Assembly: GCA_019638595.1 (NCBI GenBank)
Contig: JAHBTJ010000021.1
Location: 62,001 to 126,000, forward strand
DNA length: 64,000 nt
Reading direction: 5' to 3'
Source of the DNA: Chitinophagaceae bacterium
GTDB taxonomy: Bacteria > Bacteroidota > Bacteroidia > Chitinophagales > Chitinophagaceae
Shown here: positions 1 through 8,667 of the stretch, one piece after another
How the letters are laid out: every line of letters begins with the position of its first letter
How positions within the stretch are numbered: the stretch's first letter is position 1
The notes under the pieces: model-generated
Database searches by the model: none
Told to the model about the DNA's origin: nothing
What the model saw: the letters and a program-made list of their open reading frames with translations, nothing else
Made by a program: the position numbers and the translations under genes

Positions 1-332
1 ACCGGCTTTTCTTTGAAAAAAAAATACCAGCTACAGGCAGCAACAACAACGATTGCCGCTGCGGCAAAAGGAAAATACATTCTCTTATACCAGGGAAGGG
101 GTATTACTAATCTTTCTTCAAAAGAGCCAGGGGTGATATTTTGAAGCGATTTGCCAAGATCAGCCTGCAGGAGATCTATCCATGCAGATCTGTCCTTTTC
201 ATCCATTTTACTCCACTCATTGCCAGGCAACTCGTTTTCCGCCAGCCATTCCTCTACCATTTGTTGCTCGGCCGGGCTTGCGTTTCCTGATAAATACCGG
301 TCTAATAGATTTTTAATTGTGCTGTTGTCCAT
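1..332 (-). CDS. FecR-family anti-sigma factor, N-terminal part (cut by left edge)
   Basis: The ATG is at 332 on the minus strand and 110 codons are visible before the window ends. The N-terminus (MDNSTIKNLLDRYLSG, then SPAEQQMVEEWL) is the usual short helical sigma-binding region of Bacteroidota FecR proteins. A single hydrophobic segment follows near residues 86-104 and would anchor the protein in the inner membrane; the periplasmic FecR domain lies outside the window. The gene lies 169 bp downstream of an ECF sigma factor in the same direction, the standard sigma/anti-sigma pair of a SusC/SusD locus. It probably holds that sigma factor until a TonB-dependent transducer signals. A candidate promoter box lies at 366-373. 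Family assignment is firm despite the truncation. Confidence 0.85.
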   Translation of the reverse strand, partial: MDNSTIKNLLDRYLSGNASPAEQQMVEEWLAENELPGNEWSKMDEKDRSAWIDLLQADLGKSLQNITPGSFEERLVIPLPWYKRMYFPFAAAAIVVVAACSWYFFFKEKP

Positions 333-365
333 GAATATGCTGATTTGTTGTCGCCCAAGCCCGGC

Positions 366-373
366 CAAACATA
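366..373 (-). promoter_or_regulatory. Candidate -7 box (TATGTTTG) for fecR
   Basis: Read on the minus strand, this is an exact match to the Bacteroidota -7 consensus TAnnTTTG, about 34 nt upstream of the fecR ATG. No clear -33 TTTG is seen at the usual distance, so the call rests on one box and its position. Confidence 0.4.
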
Positions 374-501
374 ATCAATGGAATAGTCGTTTGAAAGACG
401 GGGTGGTACTATTGGTTTGCAATTTTTTTTAATAGAAATACATAAGATTAAAACACAGAGGGCAGTCCGATAGCTATATTACCGGCGGCTCACCTATCCG
501 C

Positions 502-1080
502 TCAGATAAAAAACCACAGTAACAGAACGGATAATTTATTCCAGGAAACGCGAAGATGATTGAGCGCGGTTGATAATTGATTTTTCACTGTTTGCTCCGA
601 CAGTCCCAGCTCACACGCTATTTCTTTAACGGCAAGATGGCGATAGCGGCTTAGCCGGTAAATTTGCTTTGTCCGCGAAGGAAGATCTTCTACCGCAAGC
701 TCCAACGCCTGGTGCATGTTCTTTGAAACCAGCACCGACTCCTCGTCCACGATCATCTTATCGCTTAACCGTTGCAGCATGCCGGCATATTCCCGGCGTG
801 TTACCGATTTACGTATATGATCAATAACCCTGTAACGGACAGCCGAAAAAAGAAACGATCTTAAAGAAACAGTAATATTAATTTTCTCCCTTTCGCTCCA
901 AATATGTGTAAATACGTCATGAATAATATCGCGGGCTTCTTCTAACGATGATACCCTGGAGGCTGCAAACCCGATCAATGAGGAAGCATATTTTTCATAT
1001 ATAACAGTAAAAGCCTCCAGGTTTCCGGCCTTTAATCGTTGCAGCAGTTCAGGTTCATTATGGATAGTATGGGCAAGCAT
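502..1080 (-). CDS. RNA polymerase ECF-type sigma-70 factor
   Basis: The protein has 192 aa, normal for a Bacteroidota ECF sigma factor. Region 2 covers about residues 10-85: AFTVIYEKYASSLIGFA, then EEARDIIHDVFTHIW and SLRSFLFSAVRYRVIDHIRK. Region 4 is near 130-180 and has a normal helix-turn-helix (VKEIACELGLSEQTVKNQLS). It is followed by a FecR anti-sigma gene and preceded by a run of carbohydrate-active enzymes on the same strand, so it probably controls a polysaccharide locus that continues past the left edge. A weak -7-like TAACTTTC lies just upstream. The C-terminus ends in a hydrophobic stretch (VLLLWFFI), unusual for a soluble sigma factor. Confidence 0.93.
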   Translation of the reverse strand: MLAHTIHNEPELLQRLKAGNLEAFTVIYEKYASSLIGFAASRVSSLEEARDIIHDVFTHIWSEREKINITVSLRSFLFSAVRYRVIDHIRKSVTRREYAGMLQRLSDKMIVDEESVLVSKNMHQALELAVEDLPSRTKQIYRLSRYRHLAVKEIACELGLSEQTVKNQLSTALNHLRVSWNKLSVLLLWFFI

Positions 1081-1164
1081 TTAGCTGGCAATCATTGTTT
1101 GAAAGTTGAAAGTTAGCTACTTATGTAAATCAAACCATCCTGCACCTACGGGCTGATGGTAAGA

Positions 1165-1217
1165 AAACCTATAAGGTTTGCCGGGTAGCATTGCAGCGCT
1201 GCAAACCTTATAGGTTT
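1165..1217. repeat. Nested palindromic repeat (AAACCTATAAGGTTT type), possible terminator
   Basis: A 17-bp arm at 1165-1181 (AAACCTATAAGGTTTGC) is repeated as a perfect inverted copy at 1201-1217. Each arm is itself a 6-bp-stem palindrome (AAACCT-ATA-AGGTTT), and the loop side contains a 14-bp perfect palindrome, TTGCAGCGCTGCAA, at 1191-1204. On the minus strand the structure is followed by TTTTCTT, just downstream of the glycosidase gene ending at 1242, so it could act as a terminator or RNA-stabilising hairpin. It separates the enzyme genes from the sigma/FecR pair. Confidence 0.7.
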
Positions 1218-1241
1218 ATCCGCCACTCAACAGCAAACATC

Positions 1242-2297
1242 TTATTCAGGGATCTTCAAAGGCAGATTGATCCATGCCAGCCCAATGCTCCGGAACATGT
1301 GATCCTTGCTTTTACCTTCCGCCGCATCGTACAACAAAGCAAGCTTATTGCCTTTTTTTATTACAGCAGGCATGCCTATAGCTCCTTTGGCCCATACGGA
1401 ATTTGCACTGTCTAACGCGATCGCCTTGTTATTGCTGTCCCATTGACTGATATCCTTCGACCAGTACACCCATATGGCATCCGTATATTCACCACCTTTT
1501 TCATCTACACCTATGTGGTTGGTAAAAAGAAACCAGGTTTGGGTAGCTTCTTCGAAATATACAGAAGAGTTTTCTACCTGCTCTTCCAGCGAAAAAGCAG
1601 GAGCTTCATTTATTTTCCAGGAAGCATTCAGATCTTTGGTTCTCGCCAAACCCAGCGTTCGTTTGGTGATGTTGTTATCGTTGGTTGCCCCGCTGAAAAA
1701 CATGATGTATTCACCCTTATGCTTTACAATAAACCCGGGGCTGGAAGTAACGGTATAATAGCTGTTCTCTTTGGGCGGTAATGGCGTTACATCGTATTGC
1801 TTTATCCACGGGCCGGTTATGGATTTGGATCTTGCTTTCATGGTAAGATAAGGGAAAGCGGGTATCCGGTAAGGGGGTGGGGTTGTATTGGGTGTGCCGA
1901 TGTAAAACATATGCCAGGTATTCCCTTCTTTTATCACCCATGGCGAAGATGCGCTTTTAGAATCGTTCCTGGCAGAATCTCCCAGCGATAAAATGGCGCC
2001 CCTTTTCTTCCAGTTCCTCAGGTCTTTGCTTTCCGCCATACAGGATATCCAGCCCTCTTTACCTGCCCCGTCGTAAAACAGGTAGTAAGTATCTTTTTCC
2101 TGTACCACCACCGCTTCGCGGGCGCCATAGGTATCACAGCTATCCTTTCCGTCACCATACTTCATTACTATCCCTTCATCCTTAAAATTCATTCTAAGCG
2201 ATGCAGCGGGTCTCCCGTCGCTATACACAGCGGTTTGTGCTACTACCACCGGGGCCGATATTGAAAGCAGCCCGAATACGATAAAAATTTTTTTCAT
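1242..2297 (-). CDS. Secreted five-bladed beta-propeller glycoside hydrolase (GH43/GH117-like)
   Basis: The start is taken at ATG 2297 (MKKIFIVFGLL), two codons after a possible TTG, giving 351 aa. Residues 1-20 form a signal peptide ending at VVVAQ. The rest has repeated propeller blades: YYLFYDGAG followed by S-KDLRNW, SPWVIKEGNTWHMFYIGT, SPGFIVKHKGEYIMFFSG and TWFLFTNHIG. These match the GH32/43/68/117/130 five-bladed-propeller clan. The exact family and substrate cannot be set by eye. It is the last enzyme gene of a run with two rhamnosidases, so a side-chain sugar of a rhamnose-containing polymer is a plausible target. The palindrome at 1165-1217 follows. Confidence 0.72.
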   Translation of the reverse strand: MKKIFIVFGLLSISAPVVVAQTAVYSDGRPAASLRMNFKDEGIVMKYGDGKDSCDTYGAREAVVVQEKDTYYLFYDGAGKEGWISCMAESKDLRNWKKRGAILSLGDSARNDSKSASSPWVIKEGNTWHMFYIGTPNTTPPPYRIPAFPYLTMKARSKSITGPWIKQYDVTPLPPKENSYYTVTSSPGFIVKHKGEYIMFFSGATNDNNITKRTLGLARTKDLNASWKINEAPAFSLEEQVENSSVYFEEATQTWFLFTNHIGVDEKGGEYTDAIWVYWSKDISQWDSNNKAIALDSANSVWAKGAIGMPAVIKKGNKLALLYDAAEGKSKDHMFRSIGLAWINLPLKIPE

Positions 2298-2335
2298 TGG
2301 CAAATCCGTTTAAAAAATACTGGTTAAAAAATCCC

Positions 2336-3691
2336 TTATTGTTGTAATGATATGGATCTCACCCTTACCGTGTTGTTCTCTTCTACGTCAGCTCCTGCAT
2401 TCAACACTATTTTCAGGCCTGTTATAATTCCCCTGTATTCAGGCGACTGGTGCAGCGGCACTTTATAGGCGTGGAATTTTCCGTCTCCCCTTACGTCGAA
2501 CTCCATACTTTGCTTTTCCTCGAAATTTCCCCCGAAAAGCCTCCAGCCGATCTTTGCCTTTTTTACACCCGGGGGATACGCAGCCGTAAAGCTCAGGAAA
2601 GGAGCATCAGAAGCTTTCCAAAAAGCAGCAGGACCGATCATGGTGCCGTTTTTTTGTAACCTGATGACCAGTTCATCTTTAATTGGCCATCCCTTATCGG
2701 TTGTATTTTGATAATACCACTGGCATCTTGAATTTTTAAACCGGTATCCGGGTAAACCAGGCTTGCTGTTTTTATATACGTAGCTTCTTATTTCATCCAC
2801 CGTACCCAGGATGAGCGCATAATTATAATCGTATACAATATTATGATCCAGTATATCTACACTATTAGGCGCTATATAGGCAGTAGACGCATCATAACTA
2901 CCACCCGTAAACGAACTATCACCAAAATAACCGCCCGAAAATTGCTGCACACCTGCATTCCATACTCCCAGCCCGTAATTGTTTTCGTTCACATTCGCGG
3001 CCCAGCTTTCTGTTGCCTGCCAATGCGCCCATTGAATATTACCGGTAGTAACCGGATTGAAGTTCCTGATCTGGCTTACCGTATCATTGGTAAAAGGGTG
3101 GGATCCCTGGTAAGTGACCAGCCGGTGCCAGGGAGCGTTGGTATATACGGCAGGCAGCTCCTGCCCCCTTGCCTGGTATTGTGTTTTATCGGGGCGATCA
3201 TTCACAATACGGCTTTTGATCTTTACGGCGTTTTTATCAAGGGTCAGCCAGCATTCATACACACATTCACCGGGTACACTGTCTAAAGGCCAATGCATAG
3301 GAATGCTTTTTACATATAATGTTTTGCCCGTGTTCTTATAGTCGAGCACTTTTGATTTGTGCCCGGCTACATCGCCGGACTGAATGGGGTTCCATCCGAT
3401 AAACGTCCATGCGGGGTGCGATTTTTTCCCGTTTGGCTCATAAGGAACCGGTCCACTATAGAACGACATCTGTACCTGCCTGCCCCAATCAGCATTGTTG
3501 ATAAGATTCTCGTCTTTTTTTACATCAGACAGGTAGGTAACAGCCCCGCCCAGGTTGAGGTCAATCCCTACTTTGATGTATTCATTTTCAATAAAGCTCA
3601 TTTGCTCTACACGATCCAGCGGCACCACTACCTGCGCAACAGCACTAAGAGCAATCATCGAAAAAATACAACCCAATAAAATCCTTATCAT
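2336..3691 (-). CDS. Secreted protein, possibly with a galactose-mutarotase-like fold; function unknown
   Basis: The start is placed at ATG 3691 (MIRILLGCIF) because it opens a good signal peptide ending near SAVAQ. The open frame continues upstream, but only through a palindromic repeat. The mature part is about 430 aa, rich in Trp and Tyr. The early stretch FIENEYIKVGIDLNLGGAVT followed by INNADWGRQVQMSFYSGP resembles the opening beta-sandwich of mutarotase-like carbohydrate proteins. The C-terminal part (near FLSFTAAYPPGVKKAKIGWR) looks like a second beta domain. It lies between a propeller glycosidase and another unknown secreted protein, all on one strand after two rhamnosidases. I recognise no characterised family; enzyme or binding protein are both possible. 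Confidence 0.6.
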   Translation of the reverse strand: MIRILLGCIFSMIALSAVAQVVVPLDRVEQMSFIENEYIKVGIDLNLGGAVTYLSDVKKDENLINNADWGRQVQMSFYSGPVPYEPNGKKSHPAWTFIGWNPIQSGDVAGHKSKVLDYKNTGKTLYVKSIPMHWPLDSVPGECVYECWLTLDKNAVKIKSRIVNDRPDKTQYQARGQELPAVYTNAPWHRLVTYQGSHPFTNDTVSQIRNFNPVTTGNIQWAHWQATESWAANVNENNYGLGVWNAGVQQFSGGYFGDSSFTGGSYDASTAYIAPNSVDILDHNIVYDYNYALILGTVDEIRSYVYKNSKPGLPGYRFKNSRCQWYYQNTTDKGWPIKDELVIRLQKNGTMIGPAAFWKASDAPFLSFTAAYPPGVKKAKIGWRLFGGNFEEKQSMEFDVRGDGKFHAYKVPLHQSPEYRGIITGLKIVLNAGADVEENNTVRVRSISLQQ

Positions 3692-3730
3692 CTTACAAAT
3701 TGTTAAACCATTTACATGCGAAACGTTGCT

Positions 3731-3820
3731 GTGCGAGGCGTTCCCGCCTCGCACTACTATACTATCGCCCTTTGCTGTGCGAGGTGTCCTCGCCTCGCAC
3801 AACTATACTATCGCCTCCTG
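3731..3820. repeat. REP element 1 (two tandem long hairpins)
   Basis: There are two tandem copies of the long hairpin. 3731-3754 is GTGCGAGGCG-TTCC-CGCCTCGCAC (perfect 10-bp stem); 3777-3800 is GTGCGAGGTG-TCCT-CGCCTCGCAC (one G-T wobble). Each is followed by the same AC(A)ACTATACTATCGCC tail, a degenerate start of the short GTCGCC palindrome seen in other copies. The element fills the gap between the genes ending at 3832 and starting at 3691. Confidence 0.85.
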
Positions 3821-3831
3821 CAATTACACAG

Positions 3832-5589
3832 CTATTGAATTATCAAATGCTGCTGTACCCACGCTGCCGGATCCGCGTTAAAAGCGTTCAGCATTTCTTC
3901 CGCCGTAGATGTCTTATTTTTATTTTCAACAAGGCCTTTTTGCTGATTCTGAATATCAATTTTCATAATGGCATTGAACCTGTCTATCATGTCCTGGGGT
4001 ACAGGCTTATTTTTTTGAACATTTTCGCGCATCATATGCGCCAGGTTCACTTCCCTGCAATAACACTGTATAGCCCGCATGATCTGCTCCAGCTTCCTGA
4101 GATCAAGTATGGTTGCGGGTATTGAATTCTTATATACGGAAGCGCCGGAAAGGGATCCATCCAACTTTTCGTAAGCTTCAATAGCCACAAGCAACTGGTT
4201 TGCCGCGGCGGCGCTGCGCAGTTCTATATCTTCAAAAAACCAGGGATCAAGCTTTTCTTCCTCTGTTATCATGAACAAGCTTTTGCGTGTTGATTTCCAG
4301 CTTGGGGAGGGCGCTACCGCACCGGAAATATGGCCTATATCCCAGCGATGAAATACATGGATACCCGCGCCACCTGCAGGCAATGACCGGAAACGCCAGG
4401 TGCCATCCCAGGGAAACAATTGCAATCCTTTCGCGGTTGCTTCCCATGCCTGCAATACTAAATTTTTAGATGCCCCGTAAGGAATGGCGAGCTGGTGCAG
4501 CGCATGATCAATACCCAATGAAGGAATATTGAGCTTCAAACCAGCCATCAGTAAGTTAGGGTCGTACTTATCGGGAATAGTGCCGTAATATTCTTTAATG
4601 CCCGTAAGTATACGCACAGTATACATAGCCTCCAGCTCTTCGAATACCAGCCTGGGAGCAAAAATATTTTGCAGCGGCTCTACTTCTTCGTTGGCGCCCG
4701 ACATGAATATTTCGCCCATTACCGGGATGTTTTTTTCCGCAAGCAGGTTACACATGTTTTTAAACCAAACATCTACGGGGCGGGTAAGCTGCACTTCGGC
4801 AATATTCGCATGCATGGCTATACCAAAGTTGGATACAGGCAGCGAATCAATGCAGGCATAGATCTGCCCTGCGGATAATTCCCAGGGTTCCCACCACAAC
4901 CTGCCCTGTGGATTTAAAGCCGCCCATGTTTTTGTGAGCATATTCAAAAAAGAGGGTACCCTTTCATGCAAAGGAATACCTCTCGCCAGCGCCCCGTTGC
5001 CAAATTCATTGGCTATCCACGCTTCCTGGTCGAAAGTATATACCAGGATATCATCAATTTCGGGTATACTTTTACGTAAGCGCAACAGCAGGTTGCGGTA
5101 CTTGTCTGTTATTTCTTTTTTCTGGATACTGTTTATTTCTGTCGCTACATCAATTTTTTCAGGACTTAACAGCTTATACAAAGAATCTACACTGGGTGCG
5201 CCAAAATGAAAAATAGTTCTGAATCCCCATTTTTTTGCGATCTGCGCCCTGCTTTTGATAGCGGCAAACCGTTTGTTGATCCTGAGCGTATCGCCTTTGT
5301 CGCCGGTATACAATATATCTTCCAGGTTCAGCGGTTCATCTGCCGGCCGCGCCCCCCATGCTATATTGAGCTGAAGCGTGTTAAATCCCAGCTTTTGTAA
5401 GCTGCTTAAGGTGGATGAATCATACCTGATGTCCGGATTAGCAGGATTGCCGATGATGGCTACCTTATATTGAAAGGCTTTAAAGGGTTGCGAAGAACCC
5501 TCTTTAATCAACAGGAACAATAAAGTCACAGCAAAAAAACAGGACTTCAGGACTTGGCTACATGAAATATTTTTTATGACAGAGATCAT
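3832..5589 (-). CDS. Secreted TIM-barrel-like putative glycosidase, family not recognised
   Basis: The start is taken at ATG 5589 (MISVIKNISC), which gives a signal peptide with hydrophobic core FFAVTLLFLLI. The longer frame from 5640 lacks this shape. The mature protein has about 550 aa. An early stretch (STLSSLQKLGFNTLQLNIAWG) looks like the first strand/helix of a TIM barrel. Later segments such as DDILVYTFDQEAWIANEFGN, RLWWEPWELSAGQIY and NIPVMGEIFMSG carry acidic residues at strand ends, as in retaining glycosidases. The C-terminal about 150 aa is helical. It follows the two GH78 genes and is probably part of the same degradative operon. The glycosidase role is inferred from shape and neighbours, not from a recognised family. 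Confidence 0.55.
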   Translation of the reverse strand: MISVIKNISCSQVLKSCFFAVTLLFLLIKEGSSQPFKAFQYKVAIIGNPANPDIRYDSSTLSSLQKLGFNTLQLNIAWGARPADEPLNLEDILYTGDKGDTLRINKRFAAIKSRAQIAKKWGFRTIFHFGAPSVDSLYKLLSPEKIDVATEINSIQKKEITDKYRNLLLRLRKSIPEIDDILVYTFDQEAWIANEFGNGALARGIPLHERVPSFLNMLTKTWAALNPQGRLWWEPWELSAGQIYACIDSLPVSNFGIAMHANIAEVQLTRPVDVWFKNMCNLLAEKNIPVMGEIFMSGANEEVEPLQNIFAPRLVFEELEAMYTVRILTGIKEYYGTIPDKYDPNLLMAGLKLNIPSLGIDHALHQLAIPYGASKNLVLQAWEATAKGLQLFPWDGTWRFRSLPAGGAGIHVFHRWDIGHISGAVAPSPSWKSTRKSLFMITEEEKLDPWFFEDIELRSAAAANQLLVAIEAYEKLDGSLSGASVYKNSIPATILDLRKLEQIMRAIQCYCREVNLAHMMRENVQKNKPVPQDMIDRFNAIMKIDIQNQQKGLVENKNKTSTAEEMLNAFNADPAAWVQQHLIIQ

Positions 5590-5758
5590 AAAACAACAGA
5601 ATTTTGCAGGTGATAAAATAAACCTTACAGGCAATAGCAAACTACCTGTAAATCATATCAGTTCCAAATTTATTCAGCTACTATTTCCGGTTTCCTTTTA
5701 TTCTGTTCAATATTAATTATTAAATATTGGTCAGGGTTATCTAAATAATGCATGGCTA

Positions 5759-8626
5759 TCAGGGAGCATTCGCAATAAACTGATAGCTCCCCGAACCTAA
5801 CTGCAGCTTTGTATACCCGTCAGCAACCCCATCCACCTGTATATCATTTATAGTTTGCAGTTTTTTACCGGAAACAGTTATCTGCTCCGGGTTGCCTTTT
5901 ACAAAAACCGTTGCCTTTGTATTTACCGGTATCGTTACTTCCTGGGTAATCTGATCTCCGCTTTTCTTCCAGGAAGATTTTATAAGTCCGTTGATAGATT
6001 TATATTCCGCGGTTACACTTCCGATACCGGCAGGATCCATCTCCGGCTTAATAATAAAAGTTTTGAACCCGGCGCCTACCGGCTGAATTCCAGCCATATG
6101 CTGGAACATCCACTCGCATACCGCGCCAAAGGCATAATGGTTAAAGGAGTTCATGCTCGCATTGTGCCTGAATCCTTCTCCTTTTATATAGCTGTCCCAT
6201 CTTTCCCAAATAGTGGTAGAGCCATTCACTACTTCAAAACCCAGGGACGGATACGCGGTATCTTTTATTAAGGTATACGCCATATTACTATTGCCCGAAG
6301 CAGACAAAGCAGGTAATAAAGGTTTAAATCCTAAAAACCCTGTTGCCAGTTGGTTGTTATTTTCTTTCACCAGTTCGCGCAGGTAAACACCGGCCTTTTC
6401 AAAATTTTCCCGGGAAAGGATTTGCATGTAGATAGCATTCGCATAAGCGGTTTGTGTATGCCCCGAAAAGCCGAGACTGCCATCTACATATCCCTGCCCG
6501 TTGCCATACGCGGCCGCATTTGTTTTCAGCCTGCCATCCGCGTCTATATAATGTTTGGCAAAACCCGCTTTTATTTTTTCTGAAACTTCTGCGTACCAGG
6601 CGGCGTCTTTTTCATTATGGACGGCTTTTGCCATTTCAGCCATCAGCAACGCGCAATAGTTGTAGTACATGGTTGCCAGCATATCCGGCGGCGTTTTCTT
6701 TCCTACCGAAAGCCAATCGCCAAAACCTCCTTTAGGGTTGATGTCTTCAAAGCTGGCTTCCGTAAAGAAATAATTCCCCCTGCTGCGGTCTTCCAGGAAC
6801 TTCATATACTTCACCATATAGGGCCATGACTCTTCAATCACTCTTGTGTCGCCATACATTTTATAAATGTTATAAGGACAAACAATGCCTGCTTCCGCCC
6901 AGCCGGGTGAGTAAGTATCGCTGGCGCGGATAGTGGCTACTTCATTTTCAGAGGGTATGGGTGCATATACAGGATAGGTTCCGTTTGCCCATTGTGCGTC
7001 GTTAAGGTCGGTGATCCATTTGGTATGAAAAGCCGCTATATCATTATTGTATGCGGCCGAGCGCATGTATACCTGCGCATCGCCGGTCCATCCAAGGCGT
7101 TCGTCCCGCTGCGGGCAATCGGTAGGAATATCAAAATAGTTGGAACGCTGCGTCCAGATGATATTTTTATACAACTGGTTTAACATGGCATTGTCGGTTA
7201 CAAAGCCTCCCGTTTGCGGTGTAGCCGAACTCATTACAATACCTTTAATGTCATTGACCGAAAGCTTATTTCTTAAGCCACGTATTTCAACATACTGGAA
7301 ACCGTGATAGGTAAACCGTGGCATCCAGGTTTCGCCTTTCGGATCGCCTTTCAGGATGTAAGTATCTGTACCCCGCGCACGCCGTAAGTTTTCCGTCATC
7401 ACTTCTCCATTGGTGTGCAACATTTCCCCGTATTTTATGATTACGCTATCGCCGATCTTCCCCTTTACCGTTAGCTTAATTACCCCCGAAAAATTTTGCC
7501 CGAGGTTTACCACATATTTCCCGTTCCCGCGGTCATCAATGGATACAGGTGCGATCTCTTCAATTATTTTTATGGGATTGCCCGGGTAAAGACGTAAAGG
7601 AAGACTGGCTTTGCCGGCAAAAACCTGTACCGGCTGCCAGCCGGTCTCATTATACCCGGCATACCTCCACCCGGCGGGCTCCAGCCCGGCGTTATAGGTT
7701 TCCCCGTTTAAAAAATCCGCTTCCCTTGTTCCTCCCGTTGAAGCTTTCCACGATAGATCGGTAACGATCGTTTCCTTTTTTCCATTCGCGTATTCAATTT
7801 CAAGCTGCGCTTTTAACATAGGCACTTTACCGTAAAAAGCATATTTAGTGGGGCTTCCTACCAGTAAAGCATACCCTAAGTAACCGGCATACCAACCGGT
7901 AGCAAGGGAAGCGCTCAGTGCGTTCTTACCGGCTTTAAGATCACCGGTTACATCGTAGGCACTATAGTACACTCTTTTATTGTAATCGGTCCAGCCCGGC
8001 GCGAAATAATCTTCCCCGATCCTTTTGCCATTAATGTAAAATTCGTATAACCCCAATGCAGTAACGTACAGGGTAGCTTTTTTTACGGCGCCCGTAATGG
8101 AAGATTCTTTACGCAAATAGGGAGAAGGAGGGAGATGATATGTTTTATCGGTTGACAAGTTATTTACGTCAAAGCCTATCCAGGACGCTTTCCAGTCTGA
8201 CTGTTGCATAAGCGCGGTATGCCAGTATGCCGGCTGGCTCCAGGCGCCCGGGTTGCCCTGCGCGTCCCAGCTTCTTACTTTCCAGTAATAGGTTTTTCCC
8301 GAAGACAACGATTTTCCTCCATATTCCACCTGGTAGTTCATATCTGAGCTTACCTTACCGGAGTTCCATACATCGGCTTTTTCATCGCTTAACAACGCGG
8401 CGGAAGATGCGACCAGTATTTGCCGGGCAGTTTGCACCTGGTTGTTTACAGCAGATTGCAGCTCCCAGCTAAACCGTGGCTTTTCCACATCAACAAATGT
8501 GTTGGTTTTATATTCAGCCCGAAGGTTCACAGCGCGAAGCCCCGTTTGCCCATAGGTTGACAATATATTCAGGCACAGAACGCCTGCTATCCAAAAGATC
8601 ATCGAAAATTTCTTCTTTACCTGCAT
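5759..8626 (-). CDS. Alpha-L-rhamnosidase, GH78 family
   Basis: The protein has 955 aa with a signal peptide (residues 1-27, ending STYGQ). The order fits GH78: an N-terminal Fn3-like domain (RAEYKTNTFVDVEKPRFSWEL to YYWKVRSWDAQGNPGAWS), then beta-sandwich domains with LYEFYINGKRIGEDYFAPGW and YVVNLGQNFSGVIKL, then the (alpha/alpha)6 barrel with TDCPQRDERLGWTGDAQVY, which carries the conserved acidic residues. The barrel also has GFGDWLSVG and GSTTIWERWDSY, with a C-terminal beta-sandwich after it. It removes terminal alpha-L-rhamnose, probably in the periplasm or on the cell surface. It lies 41 bp downstream of a second GH78 gene in the same operon, so two linkages or two stages of rhamnose release are likely. 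Confidence 0.93.
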   Translation of the reverse strand: MQVKKKFSMIFWIAGVLCLNILSTYGQTGLRAVNLRAEYKTNTFVDVEKPRFSWELQSAVNNQVQTARQILVASSAALLSDEKADVWNSGKVSSDMNYQVEYGGKSLSSGKTYYWKVRSWDAQGNPGAWSQPAYWHTALMQQSDWKASWIGFDVNNLSTDKTYHLPPSPYLRKESSITGAVKKATLYVTALGLYEFYINGKRIGEDYFAPGWTDYNKRVYYSAYDVTGDLKAGKNALSASLATGWYAGYLGYALLVGSPTKYAFYGKVPMLKAQLEIEYANGKKETIVTDLSWKASTGGTREADFLNGETYNAGLEPAGWRYAGYNETGWQPVQVFAGKASLPLRLYPGNPIKIIEEIAPVSIDDRGNGKYVVNLGQNFSGVIKLTVKGKIGDSVIIKYGEMLHTNGEVMTENLRRARGTDTYILKGDPKGETWMPRFTYHGFQYVEIRGLRNKLSVNDIKGIVMSSATPQTGGFVTDNAMLNQLYKNIIWTQRSNYFDIPTDCPQRDERLGWTGDAQVYMRSAAYNNDIAAFHTKWITDLNDAQWANGTYPVYAPIPSENEVATIRASDTYSPGWAEAGIVCPYNIYKMYGDTRVIEESWPYMVKYMKFLEDRSRGNYFFTEASFEDINPKGGFGDWLSVGKKTPPDMLATMYYNYCALLMAEMAKAVHNEKDAAWYAEVSEKIKAGFAKHYIDADGRLKTNAAAYGNGQGYVDGSLGFSGHTQTAYANAIYMQILSRENFEKAGVYLRELVKENNNQLATGFLGFKPLLPALSASGNSNMAYTLIKDTAYPSLGFEVVNGSTTIWERWDSYIKGEGFRHNASMNSFNHYAFGAVCEWMFQHMAGIQPVGAGFKTFIIKPEMDPAGIGSVTAEYKSINGLIKSSWKKSGDQITQEVTIPVNTKATVFVKGNPEQITVSGKKLQTINDIQVDGVADGYTKLQLGSGSYQFIANAP

Positions 8627-8667
8627 ACTATCATTTTATACCATCAATGAACAACTGCTACCTGCTA

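Noticed and set aside
3692-3802. N-terminal extension of the secreted protein through REP 1
   Set aside because: The extra residues are only the translation of the palindromes; a proper signal peptide starts at 3691. The same reasoning was used for the HAD, GH43 and phhB starts.
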